Positions 37,261 through 48,100 of a stretch of 59,050 nucleotides of DNA are shown here, piece after piece. The DNA comes from Chitinophaga pinensis. GTDB lineage: Bacteria > Bacteroidota > Bacteroidia > Chitinophagales > Chitinophagaceae. How positions within the stretch are numbered: the first letter of the stretch is position 1; each line of letters opens with the position of its first letter. A program made the position numbers and the translations under genes. The notes under the pieces were generated by a model that was not told where the DNA came from, did no database searches, and was given only the letters and a program-made list of their open reading frames with translations. Location of the stretch: positions 1 to 59,050 of the forward strand of contig NZ_VOHS01000032.1 in NCBI RefSeq assembly GCF_007896845.1, written 5' to 3'.

Positions 37261-40127
37261 TTAGAATTTTCGTTGCAAAGTTAAGTAGATGTCGTATTGA
37301 TTTTGAAATTCACTGGTAGTGATTTTCTGATTGATCCACGTGCCGAAAATCCCGGCGGTGGTACGGTATTTAAACGTCTTCTGATAACCTGCCCCAACAC
37401 TTCTTGTCAACAATCCTGCCAGTTTAGGGAACTGTATCAGCCGGCTGCGGTCATCCGGAGAGGTACCGAGACCTGCTGTAAATGAGATATAATCCTGCTG
37501 ACGGTTCATATAATAGCGGGTCGTCAGGTTGTAGGAGGTGTAGAATTCAGGAGAATCACTGATGAAATAAGCCCGGAAGTTCACCCAGAAATCCTTCCAC
37601 GTCTTTGCGATGGATGCCACACCGGAGATACTGTTGGAGCTGTCTGCATTCAGATAACGTATGCCCAGTTCACCTTCGATATCATGTTTGAATGTCTTGA
37701 AAATAGAGTAAGCCAGCCTTGTTCTGGGGAAAACTACCTCATTTGAGTAGGTGGCCAGCGCGTAGGAATAGAGTTTTGGATTGTGTGTGTAATACAATTC
37801 CGCCTCTCCCTGTAAGCCTGTTCCCTGTTGACGACCCGCATAGTTCAGACGCGCCGCATAAGAACCACGTTTGAAGAAATGACGATATTCAAGGGTGGCG
37901 ATATTATACTTAGTATCCTGATAATCATAGCTGGAATGGAGGAAGAACATGCCAAACTGGTTCTTCATGGTTTTGCTGTGCAGATAATCAGCATAATCCA
38001 CATTCACCGGATTGCCATTCAGTTTTACTACAGAATCTGCGGCCAAAGCTGCCTCGGTAAACATCTTTTTATTTTCCAGAGTAACTGCCCGTTTTTGTAT
38101 AAATGATTCATTATCCGGATAGTAGCGGATACCCTGATTCGCATACACCAGTGCGCTGTCATACGACTGTTTACCATTCAACAGATTGATGCTGTACAGC
38201 AACGCAAGGGAATCTTTTCTGTTGATATTCAACACTTGTCTATATAAAGCCAGTGCGCTATCCGGTGCATTATTCCTCTGATAAGTATTGCCTTCGGCAA
38301 TGAGACCATCGGTATAGGCTGTACGATATTTAATCGTGAACGGATAACGTTGCATCAGCTGATAAGAAATAGCATTCGCTTCATTGTATCTCTGCATATC
38401 AGTCAGGATACCTGCTTTTTTCAGTAAGAGGTCTTTATTATCCGGATAGTATTGTAAAGCCTGATCTGCATACACCAGAGCGCTGTCTGACTGACCGACG
38501 GCTGTTTCCAGATTGATCAGGTAATTGAGTGCTTCAATATTGTTGGGGGATTGTGCCAGCACGGCTCTGAATTCACCGGCTGCCATATCGTATTCTTCTG
38601 CCTGCATCAGTTTACGCCCTGCAGTAAGACGAAGGTCTATCAGATTGGCATTGTACTTTGCGTCCTGCGGGTGTTGACTCAATAGCTGAGCAGCGATTTC
38701 AGCGGCTTCATCATACTGACCAGTTTCTGCCAGTACGCTTGATTTTTGAGCAGGAACCTGCTGTTGTCGGGATAAACGGCCAGTGCCTTGTCCAATACTT
38801 CCAATGCATGTATGTGATCTTTCTGATTGATATAGGTATTGGCCATCAGGTCCATGGCTGTGGTATCACGGGAATCGGCCTGCAGGGCTTTGTCAAATTC
38901 AGCCAGTGCAAGGTCGTACTGCTGTTGTGCCAGATATTCACGTCCACTGGCTATTTTAAGATTAGTATAACGACTTCTCTGATCCGCTGAGCCGGCAGAG
39001 TTATAACGCAATCTTTCAGCCAGCAGAGCTGCTTCTGTGAATTTACGATCGCTTTCCAGTACATCCAGTTTAAGTGATAACAGGCGTTGGTCATTCGGAT
39101 TGGTTTTCAGTCCGCGGTTGATCCACGCCAGTGCTTCCCGGTACGCGCCACGCGACATACTCATACCGATCACCTTATCCAGAGCCTCCCTGTTACCGGG
39201 GTTCTTCTCTGCGATACCTGCATATAAGAGGAAAGGATCTGTATTTGAATACCATGCAGCTGCTTCCATACGTAAAGCGGTTTCAGTACTACGCGCTTTT
39301 GCATCGCCCGGCCAGCGTTTTAATATTTGTTGCAGCTGATTAATAGCACCGGCATAATCGTGCATATCCCCCAGAAGGCCCAGTTTACGCATCATCAGGT
39401 CATAGGAACCCGGATTAGCGGCAAGTGCTGCATTTACCTGCTCGATAGCACGGGTATAGCTGCCGCTTTTTACATACATACTATTGATGGCTGCTTTGGC
39501 TTCTTCATTATCCGGATCCAGCATCAGAGCTCTTTCATAGTTTTCCTGTGATAAAAGCTGGTTGTTTCTTTGCTGATAATAATGTCCGGCCAGCAGGTAA
39601 TGTCCTGTATAGGCACGTTGTACTGTGGTATCACCAGCATATTTATCTAACAGGGTATTGGCATAAACACCTCCCTGAAAGAAACGTTCTGCCGCATCCA
39701 TGATACCCAGCTTTTTCAGCATGAGTTCCTTGTCAGACGGATAATGATAGAGGCCCTCATCTACATAACATTCAGCCTCTTCATATTTCTTTGCGCCCAG
39801 TTCAATATTGATGGCATACAGGTATGCATCTTTGTACATCGGATCCTTCGCCAGTACTTGTTTTACATACCTTCTTGCCAGGTCCGCATTACCCGTCAGC
39901 ATGTATAATCTGCCGAGCAATAATTGCTGATCAACGAAATCAGGTCTTTTCTCCAGTGCTTCTTTGGATAGCTGGATCGCTTTCTGATAATGATTCAGCT
40001 TTGTTTCTTTTACTGCTTCGCTGTATAGTTCATCAGCATCTTTTCCTTTGCTGAAAATCTGTGCCTGTACCTGTAATGAAAGACAAAGTACTGTTCCGGA
40101 TAGTATATATTTGAAAAGAGACATCAT
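37261..40127 (-). CDS. TPR protein with YaiO-type outer-membrane barrel, frameshifted
   Basis: Two overlapping frames are one protein of about 955 residues. Restoring one base at the T-run 38743-38747 gives LLKKSSVLAETGQYDEAAEIAAQLL. The signal peptide ends QVQAQ (residue 23). TPR repeats run from about 30 to 690, one every 33-35 residues, with AxxxxPxxxxxLLxK patterns. The last about 240 residues form a barrel (FFLHSSYDYQDTKYNIATLEY, SFTAGLGTSPDD) ending in LTLQRKF, matching the YaiO family. The design parallels polysaccharide exporters such as PgaA and BcsC: periplasmic TPR superhelix plus outer-membrane pore. The glycosyltransferase gene ends 2 bp before it starts. Confidence 0.85.
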
Positions 40128-40129
40128 GT

Positions 40130-41626
40130 TTAAGTATTTGCTGGTTTCTTCTGTCCGAATCCCTGACGTTGCATATTTCCCCAGGTATGTTTTTTACCGG
40201 TGATGAAGTTGAAATAGCCGCGCAGCGCGAAGAATACAATCAATGGATGGTAAATGAAAGGTTCGATAAATGCCATTGAGGCAAGCCCTATCACTTCTCT
40301 CCAGGTTTTATAATGTTTGTAGGTGATCTGGTCCCATAATACCGCCAGCGTCGTGATCATCACAGAGTACAGATACACGAACAGTAGTAAGATCAGCGCA
40401 TTATGCCAGTTGATATTGCCGGTGATGATCTGATAGATATAATAGATGATACCGGTGAATTCAATGATCGGAGCAAGGAATTCAAAGAAGAGGTTATAAG
40501 GCAGTACGATCAGTCCGAGTTTACGGTAACGCGGGTTGAAGATCACCTTACGGTGGATGGTGATGATCTCTGCGAGACCACGTCCCCAGCGGGTACGCTG
40601 ACGACTGAATACTTTCATATTAGGCGGACCTTCTGTCCAGCATTGGGTGGTCGGAATATAGCGGATGGCGTATTTCAGTTTGTTGTCGATCATGTAGGTA
40701 CACATACGCGTTACGATGTCCATATCTTCAGCGAAGGACTTGCTATCATAACCACCTGCCTTGATCGCAATTTCTTTATCAAACAAACCCAGACCACCAG
40801 ATACGTTGGGTACACAGTTGATCACGCTCCAGCCCATTTTACCGAGTACATAAGCACGCAGGTATTCCATTTCCTGAAAGCGCGGTAACCATTTTTCCGG
40901 CGGACGCACACGGGTAATCACCCCTTCATCAATTTCGCAGGAGTTAGCGATACGCAGGGTAGCACCGGTGGCAATCACGCGTACACTATCTTCCCTGACA
41001 TGTATATATCCACATTCCGGACAAGGGTCTCCTATTTCTTTGATCTTGTTATGTTCCTCATCCATGAACGGTTTGATCATACGCAGCAGAGTATCTTTTT
41101 CAATGATACAGTCTACATCCGTACACAGAAAGTAGTCGTATGCAGCGGCATTGATACCGGCATTGGAAGCATCGGCTTTACTTTTACCGTTTACTTTATC
41201 GATGACAACCAGTTTGTCATAAGCAGTATTGGTAGATTTAAAGAGACGCTTTACGGGCTGGGATTTAATACGTTCATTATAGGCGAAGTCTACTTCCTGT
41301 AACTGAAACTCATTGATCAGTTTTGTAAGGGTATCATCTGTACTGCCATCATTGACAATGATCACTTCAAAACGGGGGTAATTCAGCGTGAGCAGGGAGC
41401 GTACATTGGAGATGATCGTTACGCCTTCATTGAAGGCAGGAGCGATGATGGATATACCCGGAGCCAGTGGTGACTGGAGCATTTTATTATAATCCACGTA
41501 GCTGTTCTTCCGCTGGAACTTAATGATGCCCCGCAGAGACAGGATAGCCAGTAATGCATACATGAACAGCATCGTACAGCCATACACAAATACAAAGCCT
41601 TCGTAAAAATTTCTAAACAGTTCCAC
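40130..41626 (-). CDS. Processive family-2 glycosyltransferase with CPxCG insert
   Basis: A 498-residue membrane glycosyltransferase of the synthase type (cellulose, hyaluronan, poly-GlcNAc). It has an N-terminal helix (about 12-33), VNDGSTDD (Asp93), TDVDC (170-172), the acceptor-site ED (300-301), QRTRW (343-347) and at least three C-terminal helices. An insert at about residues 189-215 absent from its paralogue carries CPECG (Cys202, Cys205), possibly half of a zinc or disulfide site. It lies between its paralogue (26 bp) and the YaiO-type exporter gene (2 bp), so it probably extends the polymer that YaiO exports. Confidence 0.9.
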   Translation of the reverse strand: MELFRNFYEGFVFVYGCTMLFMYALLAILSLRGIIKFQRKNSYVDYNKMLQSPLAPGISIIAPAFNEGVTIISNVRSLLTLNYPRFEVIIVNDGSTDDTLTKLINEFQLQEVDFAYNERIKSQPVKRLFKSTNTAYDKLVVIDKVNGKSKADASNAGINAAAYDYFLCTDVDCIIEKDTLLRMIKPFMDEEHNKIKEIGDPCPECGYIHVREDSVRVIATGATLRIANSCEIDEGVITRVRPPEKWLPRFQEMEYLRAYVLGKMGWSVINCVPNVSGGLGLFDKEIAIKAGGYDSKSFAEDMDIVTRMCTYMIDNKLKYAIRYIPTTQCWTEGPPNMKVFSRQRTRWGRGLAEIITIHRKVIFNPRYRKLGLIVLPYNLFFEFLAPIIEFTGIIYYIYQIITGNINWHNALILLLFVYLYSVMITTLAVLWDQITYKHYKTWREVIGLASMAFIEPFIYHPLIVFFALRGYFNFITGKKHTWGNMQRQGFGQKKPANT

Positions 41627-41652
41627 AGTATCTGCCTTGAGTTTTTATATGA

Positions 41653-43113
41653 TTATTTGGCGGTGACCGTAGCCGCTGCCTTTTGTGTTGTCTGGAAGCC
41701 GCGTCGCTGCATATTGCCCCATGTGCTTTTTTTACCTGTGAGGAAGTAATAATAACCGCGTAGTGCGAATATTATTATCAGAGGGTGATAGAGAAAGAAC
41801 TCCATGAAAGGCGTTGTACACAGTAATGCCACTTCCTTCCAGGTCTTGTAATACCGGAAGGTGAGCTGATCCCAGAGGATGGCTATTGTGGTGATCATTA
41901 CCGAGTAGGTATACACAAATACGAGCAGCAGTAATGCCGTAGGCCAGTTGATCAGACCCAGACATGCCATGACGATATAATAAATGATACCGGTAAATTC
42001 TATGATCGGTGCCAGCAGTTCAAAGAAGAAGTTATAAGGGAAAATGATCAGGCCCATTTTTCCGTAGCGGGGATTCATGAACATACCGAAGTGCGCATAC
42101 ATCAGCTGTGCAAGACCTCTTGCCCAGCGGGTACGCTGACGGTTGAATATCTTTACGGAAGCAGGCGCTTCTGTCCAGCAAAGTGTTTTCGGTATATAAC
42201 GGATGGCGTAATCGATCTTGTTATCTTTTGCATACCGGCACATGCGGGTCATCAGTTCCATATCTTCTCCAAAAGAACTGTGGTCATATCCACCGGAACG
42301 GATGGCAATTTCCTTGTCGAAAAGGCCTAGTCCCCCGGACACATTTGGTACACAGTTCAGCAGGCTCCAACCCATTTTACCCAATACAAATGCGCGGATA
42401 TACTCTACCTCCTGAAAACGGGGTAATAGCTGGGCCGGCGGACGCATACGGGTCATCACACCCTGATCAAATTCACAGGAATTGGCAATACGGAGGGTAG
42501 CGCCGGTAGCGATCACCCGTTTCTTTTTTTCCTGCATGACCGGTTTAATCAGTTCCAGCAGGGTATTTTTATCGAGGATACAATCCACATCTGTACATAC
42601 AAAGTGGTCATAGAGAGCGGCGTTAATACCGGCATTTACGGCATCGGCCTTACTTTTACCATTCACTTTGTCTATGACCATCAGTTTGGCATATGCAGGA
42701 TTGGTGGATTTATAGATCTTTCTGACAGGTTTGGTCTGTATCTTGGCGTTGTAGGCAAAATCGACAGGTACCAGTTCAAATTCATCGATCATCTGCTCCA
42801 GACTGTTGTCCGTACTTCCGTCGTTGACGATAATAATCTCATACAGCGGATAGTTGAGCGTGAGCAGGGAGCGTACGTTGAAGATGATGGTAAGGCCTTC
42901 ATTGAAGGCAGGCGCCAGTACGGTAATGCCGGGCGCAAGGGGAGAGCTGAGAAGGACATTTTCCTGATGAAACTTGTCTTTTCTTGCATAGGCCCGCACG
43001 GTTATCATCGAGAACACTGCCAGCAATGCGTAAGTGATCAGCAATACGGTGCCGTAAATGAAAACAGTGCTTTCATAAAATTTCCCTATCGTTTCCCAGA
43101 TATTATGCTCCAT
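41653..43113 (-). CDS. Processive family-2 glycosyltransferase, paralogue
   Basis: A 486-residue synthase-type GT2, colinear with the next gene along its whole length and clearly a tandem duplicate. Catalytic residues are all kept: VNDGSTDN (Asp98), TDVDC (175-177), GED (283-284) and QRTRW (326-330). Helices flank the catalytic domain in the same places. It lacks the CPxCG insert. It starts 8 bp after the HEAT-repeat gene. Two active-looking copies side by side suggest a heteromeric synthase or two different linkages. Confidence 0.9.
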   Translation of the reverse strand: MEHNIWETIGKFYESTVFIYGTVLLITYALLAVFSMITVRAYARKDKFHQENVLLSSPLAPGITVLAPAFNEGLTIIFNVRSLLTLNYPLYEIIIVNDGSTDNSLEQMIDEFELVPVDFAYNAKIQTKPVRKIYKSTNPAYAKLMVIDKVNGKSKADAVNAGINAALYDHFVCTDVDCILDKNTLLELIKPVMQEKKKRVIATGATLRIANSCEFDQGVMTRMRPPAQLLPRFQEVEYIRAFVLGKMGWSLLNCVPNVSGGLGLFDKEIAIRSGGYDHSSFGEDMELMTRMCRYAKDNKIDYAIRYIPKTLCWTEAPASVKIFNRQRTRWARGLAQLMYAHFGMFMNPRYGKMGLIIFPYNFFFELLAPIIEFTGIIYYIVMACLGLINWPTALLLLVFVYTYSVMITTIAILWDQLTFRYYKTWKEVALLCTTPFMEFFLYHPLIIIFALRGYYYFLTGKKSTWGNMQRRGFQTTQKAAATVTAK

Positions 43114-43121
43114 CTCGACGA

Positions 43122-44249
43122 TTAGAATTTAATTAGCGGGTTCATGCTATGTTTGAGGATCAGTTTGTTCTCTGCAGTAGCGGTATCAATCAGTTCCTGG
43201 ATAAGTCCTTTGGCAGCCCATTCATTTCTGATGAGTGACTTGGCGGCGTGCTTGCGTACATCGAAGTCTGTCGCATGCAGGAATTCCTGCCGGAGGAAGT
43301 CTACATTACGTCCGCTGTTAATACGGCCGATGGCTTTGAGTATTTCCAGCCGGCAGTTCAATGGCTGGCTGTTGTACATATGCAGGAGTTTCTCTTCTAC
43401 GTCTTCGATCTTCAGTTTGCCCAGACAATTGATGGCATCTGCCCGCAGATAGTGATCTTTTGTATCGAGCAGTCTTACTACGGCCGGTACGGCGCTGACC
43501 TGATTATAGTGTACAACCAGTTTCAGGCAGAAGGATACGATACTTTTATTGGAGGAGTAGGTGATCCATTGTGCGAAGTTGGGAATGGCGATATGTTCGG
43601 TCGTAGAGATGATTTTGAAAAGCTCCACCTGATCCCACATCAGCAGAGGTTCTGTTACGACGTCGAAGAACTTGAAGGGCTCGTTTTTACTGAGTTTGAT
43701 ATAGGCATGACGCGCGGCGGCACGTAACTCACGGTTACGGCTATTGGTCAGTGGCAGAATGGTCACGTCAGCAATGGACATGTTCATGTTGCTGAGTTCA
43801 GCCAGTGCCTGTACTTTCTTATCCCATTTACGGGATTTCATTTTTCTGAGAGAATCCTTGTCGAGTTCCAATTGGATATAGAGGTTTCTGAGTTGTTCTC
43901 CCATAGAACCTCTTACGTTGTTACGGTATTCTATTAGTCTGTCGATGAGGGCCTCACGGGCCCATTTCTTTTCAAATACGGGCAGGCGGAACACTTCTAT
44001 GGGCAGGATTACCTGATCAGCTGGTGTGTTACTGGCCAGTTCGTCATTAAGCAAAATATGCTCCATGAGCAGGTTATCAATAATAGGGTGGAGTCCGGCA
44101 AGTTTCTTTTCCCTTTTATGGGCCCGGTACCTGCCTGTAAGGATAGATAAGTAAGCTATTGCCGTACATGTCACTGCAATAAATATAAAAATAATGGCAA
44201 TCTGAATGTTCAGGGATGCACCCCTGAAGTCATAAAGGCTGTATTCCAT
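43122..44249 (-). CDS. Membrane-anchored HEAT-repeat protein
   Basis: A 375-residue protein with one N-terminal membrane helix (IQIAIIFIFIAVTCTAIAYL, about 16-35) and a basic junction. From about 140 on come repeated helix pairs of HEAT type (KKVQALAELSNMN, YLRADAINCLGKLKI, CRLEILKAIGRIN, VRKHAAKSLIRNEW). HEAT scaffolds bind partner proteins. It lies directly between a stand-alone receiver gene (64 bp) and the first glycosyltransferase (8 bp), so it may be the adaptor that carries the signal to the synthase. No enzymatic motif is visible. Confidence 0.82.
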   Translation of the reverse strand: MEYSLYDFRGASLNIQIAIIFIFIAVTCTAIAYLSILTGRYRAHKREKKLAGLHPIIDNLLMEHILLNDELASNTPADQVILPIEVFRLPVFEKKWAREALIDRLIEYRNNVRGSMGEQLRNLYIQLELDKDSLRKMKSRKWDKKVQALAELSNMNMSIADVTILPLTNSRNRELRAAARHAYIKLSKNEPFKFFDVVTEPLLMWDQVELFKIISTTEHIAIPNFAQWITYSSNKSIVSFCLKLVVHYNQVSAVPAVVRLLDTKDHYLRADAINCLGKLKIEDVEEKLLHMYNSQPLNCRLEILKAIGRINSGRNVDFLRQEFLHATDFDVRKHAAKSLIRNEWAAKGLIQELIDTATAENKLILKHSMNPLIKF

Positions 44250-44313
44250 AAAGGACTGGTCAATTGGTAAAAGGTTTCACAAAGGAGAGTAAACAATGAA
44301 TGAGTGCCCGCTT

Positions 44314-44700
44314 TTATTTAGCGGCATATTGTATAAGTAGTCTTTTTACACGTATCAGTAATTCGCCGGGAATAACCGGTTTTTTAAGAAAGTCATCTGC
44401 GCCGAGTTTAAAACCCTCCAGAATCATCTCTTCATTCCCTGCATTTGAAACAATTATTACGGGAATTGGTTTGCCGTCCTTCCTTGTTTTTACTTTGCTG
44501 AGAATTTCGAAACCATTGGCATATGGCATCATGATGTCTGTAATAATCAGATCATAGTTGTAGTTATTGTCTTCCAGCCGCTGGAAAGCTTCCTTTCCGT
44601 TTGTTACATGTTCTATCTTATATTCTTCTTTATGAAGTATCCTCTCCATGATTTTAGGCATTACTTCATCGTCTTCTACGAGCAGAATTCTGTTACTCAT
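44314..44700 (-). CDS. Single-domain response regulator
   Basis: A 128-residue receiver with no output domain. It has the acidic pair ILLVEDDE, the phosphoacceptor in DLIITDIMMP, the switch residue region VIIVSNAG and the conserved lysine LKKPV. I chose ATG 44700; a start at 44760 would add 20 unlike residues and lies upstream of the candidate -7 box. First gene of the glycosyltransferase operon, 64 bp ahead of the HEAT gene. It probably signals by binding a protein, the HEAT scaffold being the obvious candidate. Confidence 0.88.
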   Translation of the reverse strand: MSNRILLVEDDEVMPKIMERILHKEEYKIEHVTNGKEAFQRLEDNNYNYDLIITDIMMPYANGFEILSKVKTRKDGKPIPVIIVSNAGNEEMILEGFKLGADDFLKKPVIPGELLIRVKRLLIQYAAK

Positions 44701-44757
44701 AAATTGGCTTTTTGTGTAAAGAGCAGCTGGTGGAAATTTTGATCCTTCAGCATTGTT

Positions 44758-44765
44758 CAAAGGTA
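44758..44765 (-). promoter_or_regulatory. Candidate -7 element (TACCTTTG) of the receiver/glycosyltransferase operon
   Basis: Exact TAnnTTTG on the minus strand, 57 bp before the receiver's ATG at 44700. No clear TTG at -33. Confidence 0.35.
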
Positions 44766-45074
44766 TTAAAGTGTCAATGTTAGTGGCTGAAAGTATCTGC
44801 TGTAATCTGTCATTTACAGGGGAGTATTCCTTTCAAAAAGTCTTAATGGCTTAATCCCTATATATACTGAAAAACACCGTCCAGGGATTTACCAAAACGA
44901 AAAAATTAATAATACAATTACATTGTAAAAAAATATAACTTATTGGAGGTATTGGATGTATCAGTTGCGTTAATCAGACTTCAAAGTTACGCGGCTATCT
45001 TTAAAGATATCCATATTATCCTTAGAAATATATATGGCACATAAGGTGGAGTAGCACAGCCAGCGACTATTCCC

Positions 45075-45082
45075 TATATTTG
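45075..45082 (+). promoter_or_regulatory. Candidate -7 element (TATATTTG) of the hybrid-kinase operon
   Basis: Exact TAnnTTTG 42 bp before the ATG at 45125. It overlaps a possible upstream TTG start codon, which would then lie before the transcript start. No -33 TTG at normal spacing. Confidence 0.4.
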
Positions 45083-45124
45083 TCCGGTCGTATTGTCATC
45101 ATCCTATTTGCACGCTTACTTGAT

Positions 45125-48100
45125 ATGAAAAATACCTTAAAACTTCGTCTGTATCTTGGCTTCGCTTTAGCGCTTATTTTTGTGACCGCCGGGGGTATTT
45201 TTTCATATGTCACTTTCAACCATCAGCGAACTGAGGGAAAGTGGGTAGAGCATTCTTACGAGGTCATCACTACTGCACAGCGCCTTAACCGGTACATCTA
45301 TGAAATCGAGTCGGCGGGGGCTGCTTACCGCAGTACCCGTGTTAATAAATTTCTGCAACCTTATTTTCAGACGAGTCCCAAGGTGCTGCCTATGGCGGGT
45401 GATCTGCGGAAGCTGGTTGCGGATAATGCGCCTCAGTACAGGAAGGCGGGCAGACTGGAGAACAGTGTGATATCATTGCTGAATTATTGGGAGGGGCTTC
45501 GGAAGGATACCGTGAATATGTTCGGCAATCCGATGAAGGTAACACAGGAAGAACGTCAGCATCTGGACAGTGTACATGCACAGATCACGGAAATCATATC
45601 AGACGAGCGTTTTCTGCTGATCAGCAGAACAGCTTCCAACGAAGTGTCTGTTGGCAGGGCGATGACCATGCTCATTGTAAATACGGTGCTGATCCTGTTG
45701 ATCGCTGCTGCCCTGATGATCGTGTCTTTCCGGGAGTTATCCAGCAGGATGAAGATCCAGCAGGAATTGCGCAGACGGCTGAAAGATGTGGAAGATCTGA
45801 ATCAGCAGACAAGTGAAAAGAACTGGTTATTGACAGGAGTATCTGATATCAATGATAGTCTGACCGGGGAGATGGAGACACGTGTCCTTGCGACCCGTTG
45901 TCTTGAAGTAATGGTAAAGTATCTGAAAGTACCTGCGGGTGCTTTTTATATTTTTGAAAAGAATGACAATACGTTAAAGTTGTGTTCGGGTATCGCTTTG
46001 CCGGCAAATGTGAAAAAAGAGTATGTTTTGGGTGAAGGCATAACCGGTCATGCGGCTACTAAACGGGATATCACTATTATAGAACGTATTCCGGCCACTT
46101 ACTGGAATATCGAAACAAGTGGCGGCAGTGCCCAGCCGGGATCGATTGTTTATTTGCCGTTATGGCACAATGAGGAACTGATAGGTGTGATGGAACTGGT
46201 GGCTTTTGGAGAATTATATCCCGGTACTCCTGACTTGCTGAAAACGACTTCACATGCTATCGCTGTAGCGATAAATGCGGCAGACAGCCGCGCCAGCATA
46301 TTGCAACTGCTGGAGCGGGTACAGGAGCAGAAGGAGATTCTGGAAACCCAGCAGGAGGAATTGCGACAATCTAATGAAGAACTGACCCGTCAGTCGGAAA
46401 TATTACAGGCTTCTGAAGAAGAGCTGCGCGTACAGGAGGAAGAATTGCGTCAGATCAATGATGAGATGACGGTACAGAACAAGGCGCTGGAAATTGCCAG
46501 ACAGGAGCTTTCCCTGAAAGCGGAGGAACTGGAGCAGAGCAGCCGCTATAAATCGGAGTTTTTAGCGAATATGTCGCATGAGCTGCGCACACCGCTGAAT
46601 AGCGTACTGATACTGGCACGGTTACTGGAAGAGAATAAAGACCGTAATCTGAGTAGCAAGCAGGTGGATTATGCCGGTATTATTCACAAATCGGGATCAG
46701 ACCTGCTCAAACTGATCAATGATATTCTTGATCTTTCGAAGATAGAAGCCGGTAAAGTAGAGATGCAGATAGAACCGGTATCTGTGAGCGCAATGGTGGG
46801 TGACCTCGAGCAATTGTTCAGGGTGGTGGCAGACGAAAAGAGTATACATTTCTCTACGGAAATAGCCGCAGGTGTGCCTGCGACCGTGCAGACGGACAGG
46901 CAACGTCTGGAACAGGTGGTTAAGAATCTGTTGTCCAATTCATTCAAGTTTACGCCCAAAAATGGGACTATTCAGTTGCGGGTGACAGCAGCAGCAGATG
47001 GGGTACATATTGCGGTAAGTGATACCGGTACCGGTATTCCTCTGGAAAAACAACAATTGATCTTTGAGGCCTTCCGTCAGGCAGATGGATCTACGAGCCG
47101 CAAGTATGGTGGTACCGGTCTGGGCCTCTCTATCAGCAAAGAGCTGATGAAAAGGCTGGGAGGGGAGATCAGACTGGAAAGCAGGGAAGGACAGGGCAGT
47201 ACCTTCACGGTTGTGTTGAAAATGGATGGGATAGTACCGGTGCAAAAAACAACTGACAAGCCCCTTGTTCCGGCTCCGCCACCTGTAAAAGAGGTACCGG
47301 CACCCCTGCCAGTGACAGTAACACCGCCGCCTGCAACAGAGGCGCCTCAGGTGGATGATGACAGGGATAGGCTGAGTAAGCAGGATAAGCTGGTACTGAT
47401 CATTGAAGATGATATCAGTTTTGCAACGATCCTGCGGGACTTTGCACGAGAGAAAGGATATAAGACGATTGTGGCTTTAAACGGAAATGATGGATTGTTC
47501 TTTGCCCGTAAATATCTGCCGGCGGCCATATTATTAGATATGACCTTACCTCTGATAGATGGCAACAGCATTCTGAAGATCCTGAAGAGCAATGAAGATC
47601 TGCAGCATATACTCGTTCATGTCATATCGGCCGGGGAGGTTTCTCTGCAGGTAAGAGACAAAGTGGAAGGCTATACGCAGAAGCCTTTGCAGGTGACAGA
47701 TATGGAGTCTGTATTTACTGGTATCAGTGAGCGGTTGCAGGCAAGGTTTAAGAAAGTACTGGTTGTCTCTGATGGCGTATTGTTGCATCATCCATCCTTA
47801 CAATCGATGAGTGATGAAAGGCAGTTGCATACGCAGTATCATCGTGTAAGTGATCTGGAGGCGGCGGGCCGGGAACTGAAGCAGAAGAGCTATGATGCGG
47901 TCATACTGGATGCAGGGACCAACATAGCCGATGGTCTGAATAAACTGCACAGGCTGAGAGAGCTGGCTACAAATAAAGGAATGCCTATTATTGTTTATCT
48001 TGATCATGATATTTCAGAAGCAGATGAACTGCAACTGAAAAAGGAAGCAGCAGCTATTGTAAGAAATTCTACGTTTTCGACCGACAGACTAATGGACGAA

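Larger units (their letters stand above)
44701..45124. other. Divergent intergenic region between receiver and hybrid-kinase operons
   Basis: A 424-bp gap with candidate -7 boxes for both directions near its ends (44758-44765 minus, 45075-45082 plus). The middle is AT-rich (about 44870-44960). No gene or RNA is visible. It is the natural control point for both operons. Confidence 0.6.

Noticed and set aside
42604..43125. Plus-strand frame of 173 residues opposite the GT2 gene
   Set aside because: Antisense to a catalytic domain with all motifs intact; no family-like content.
45080..45124. TTG start for the hybrid kinase, 15 codons upstream
   Set aside because: The TTG lies within the candidate -7 box, so it would precede the transcript; ATG 45125 begins the natural membrane-anchor sequence.
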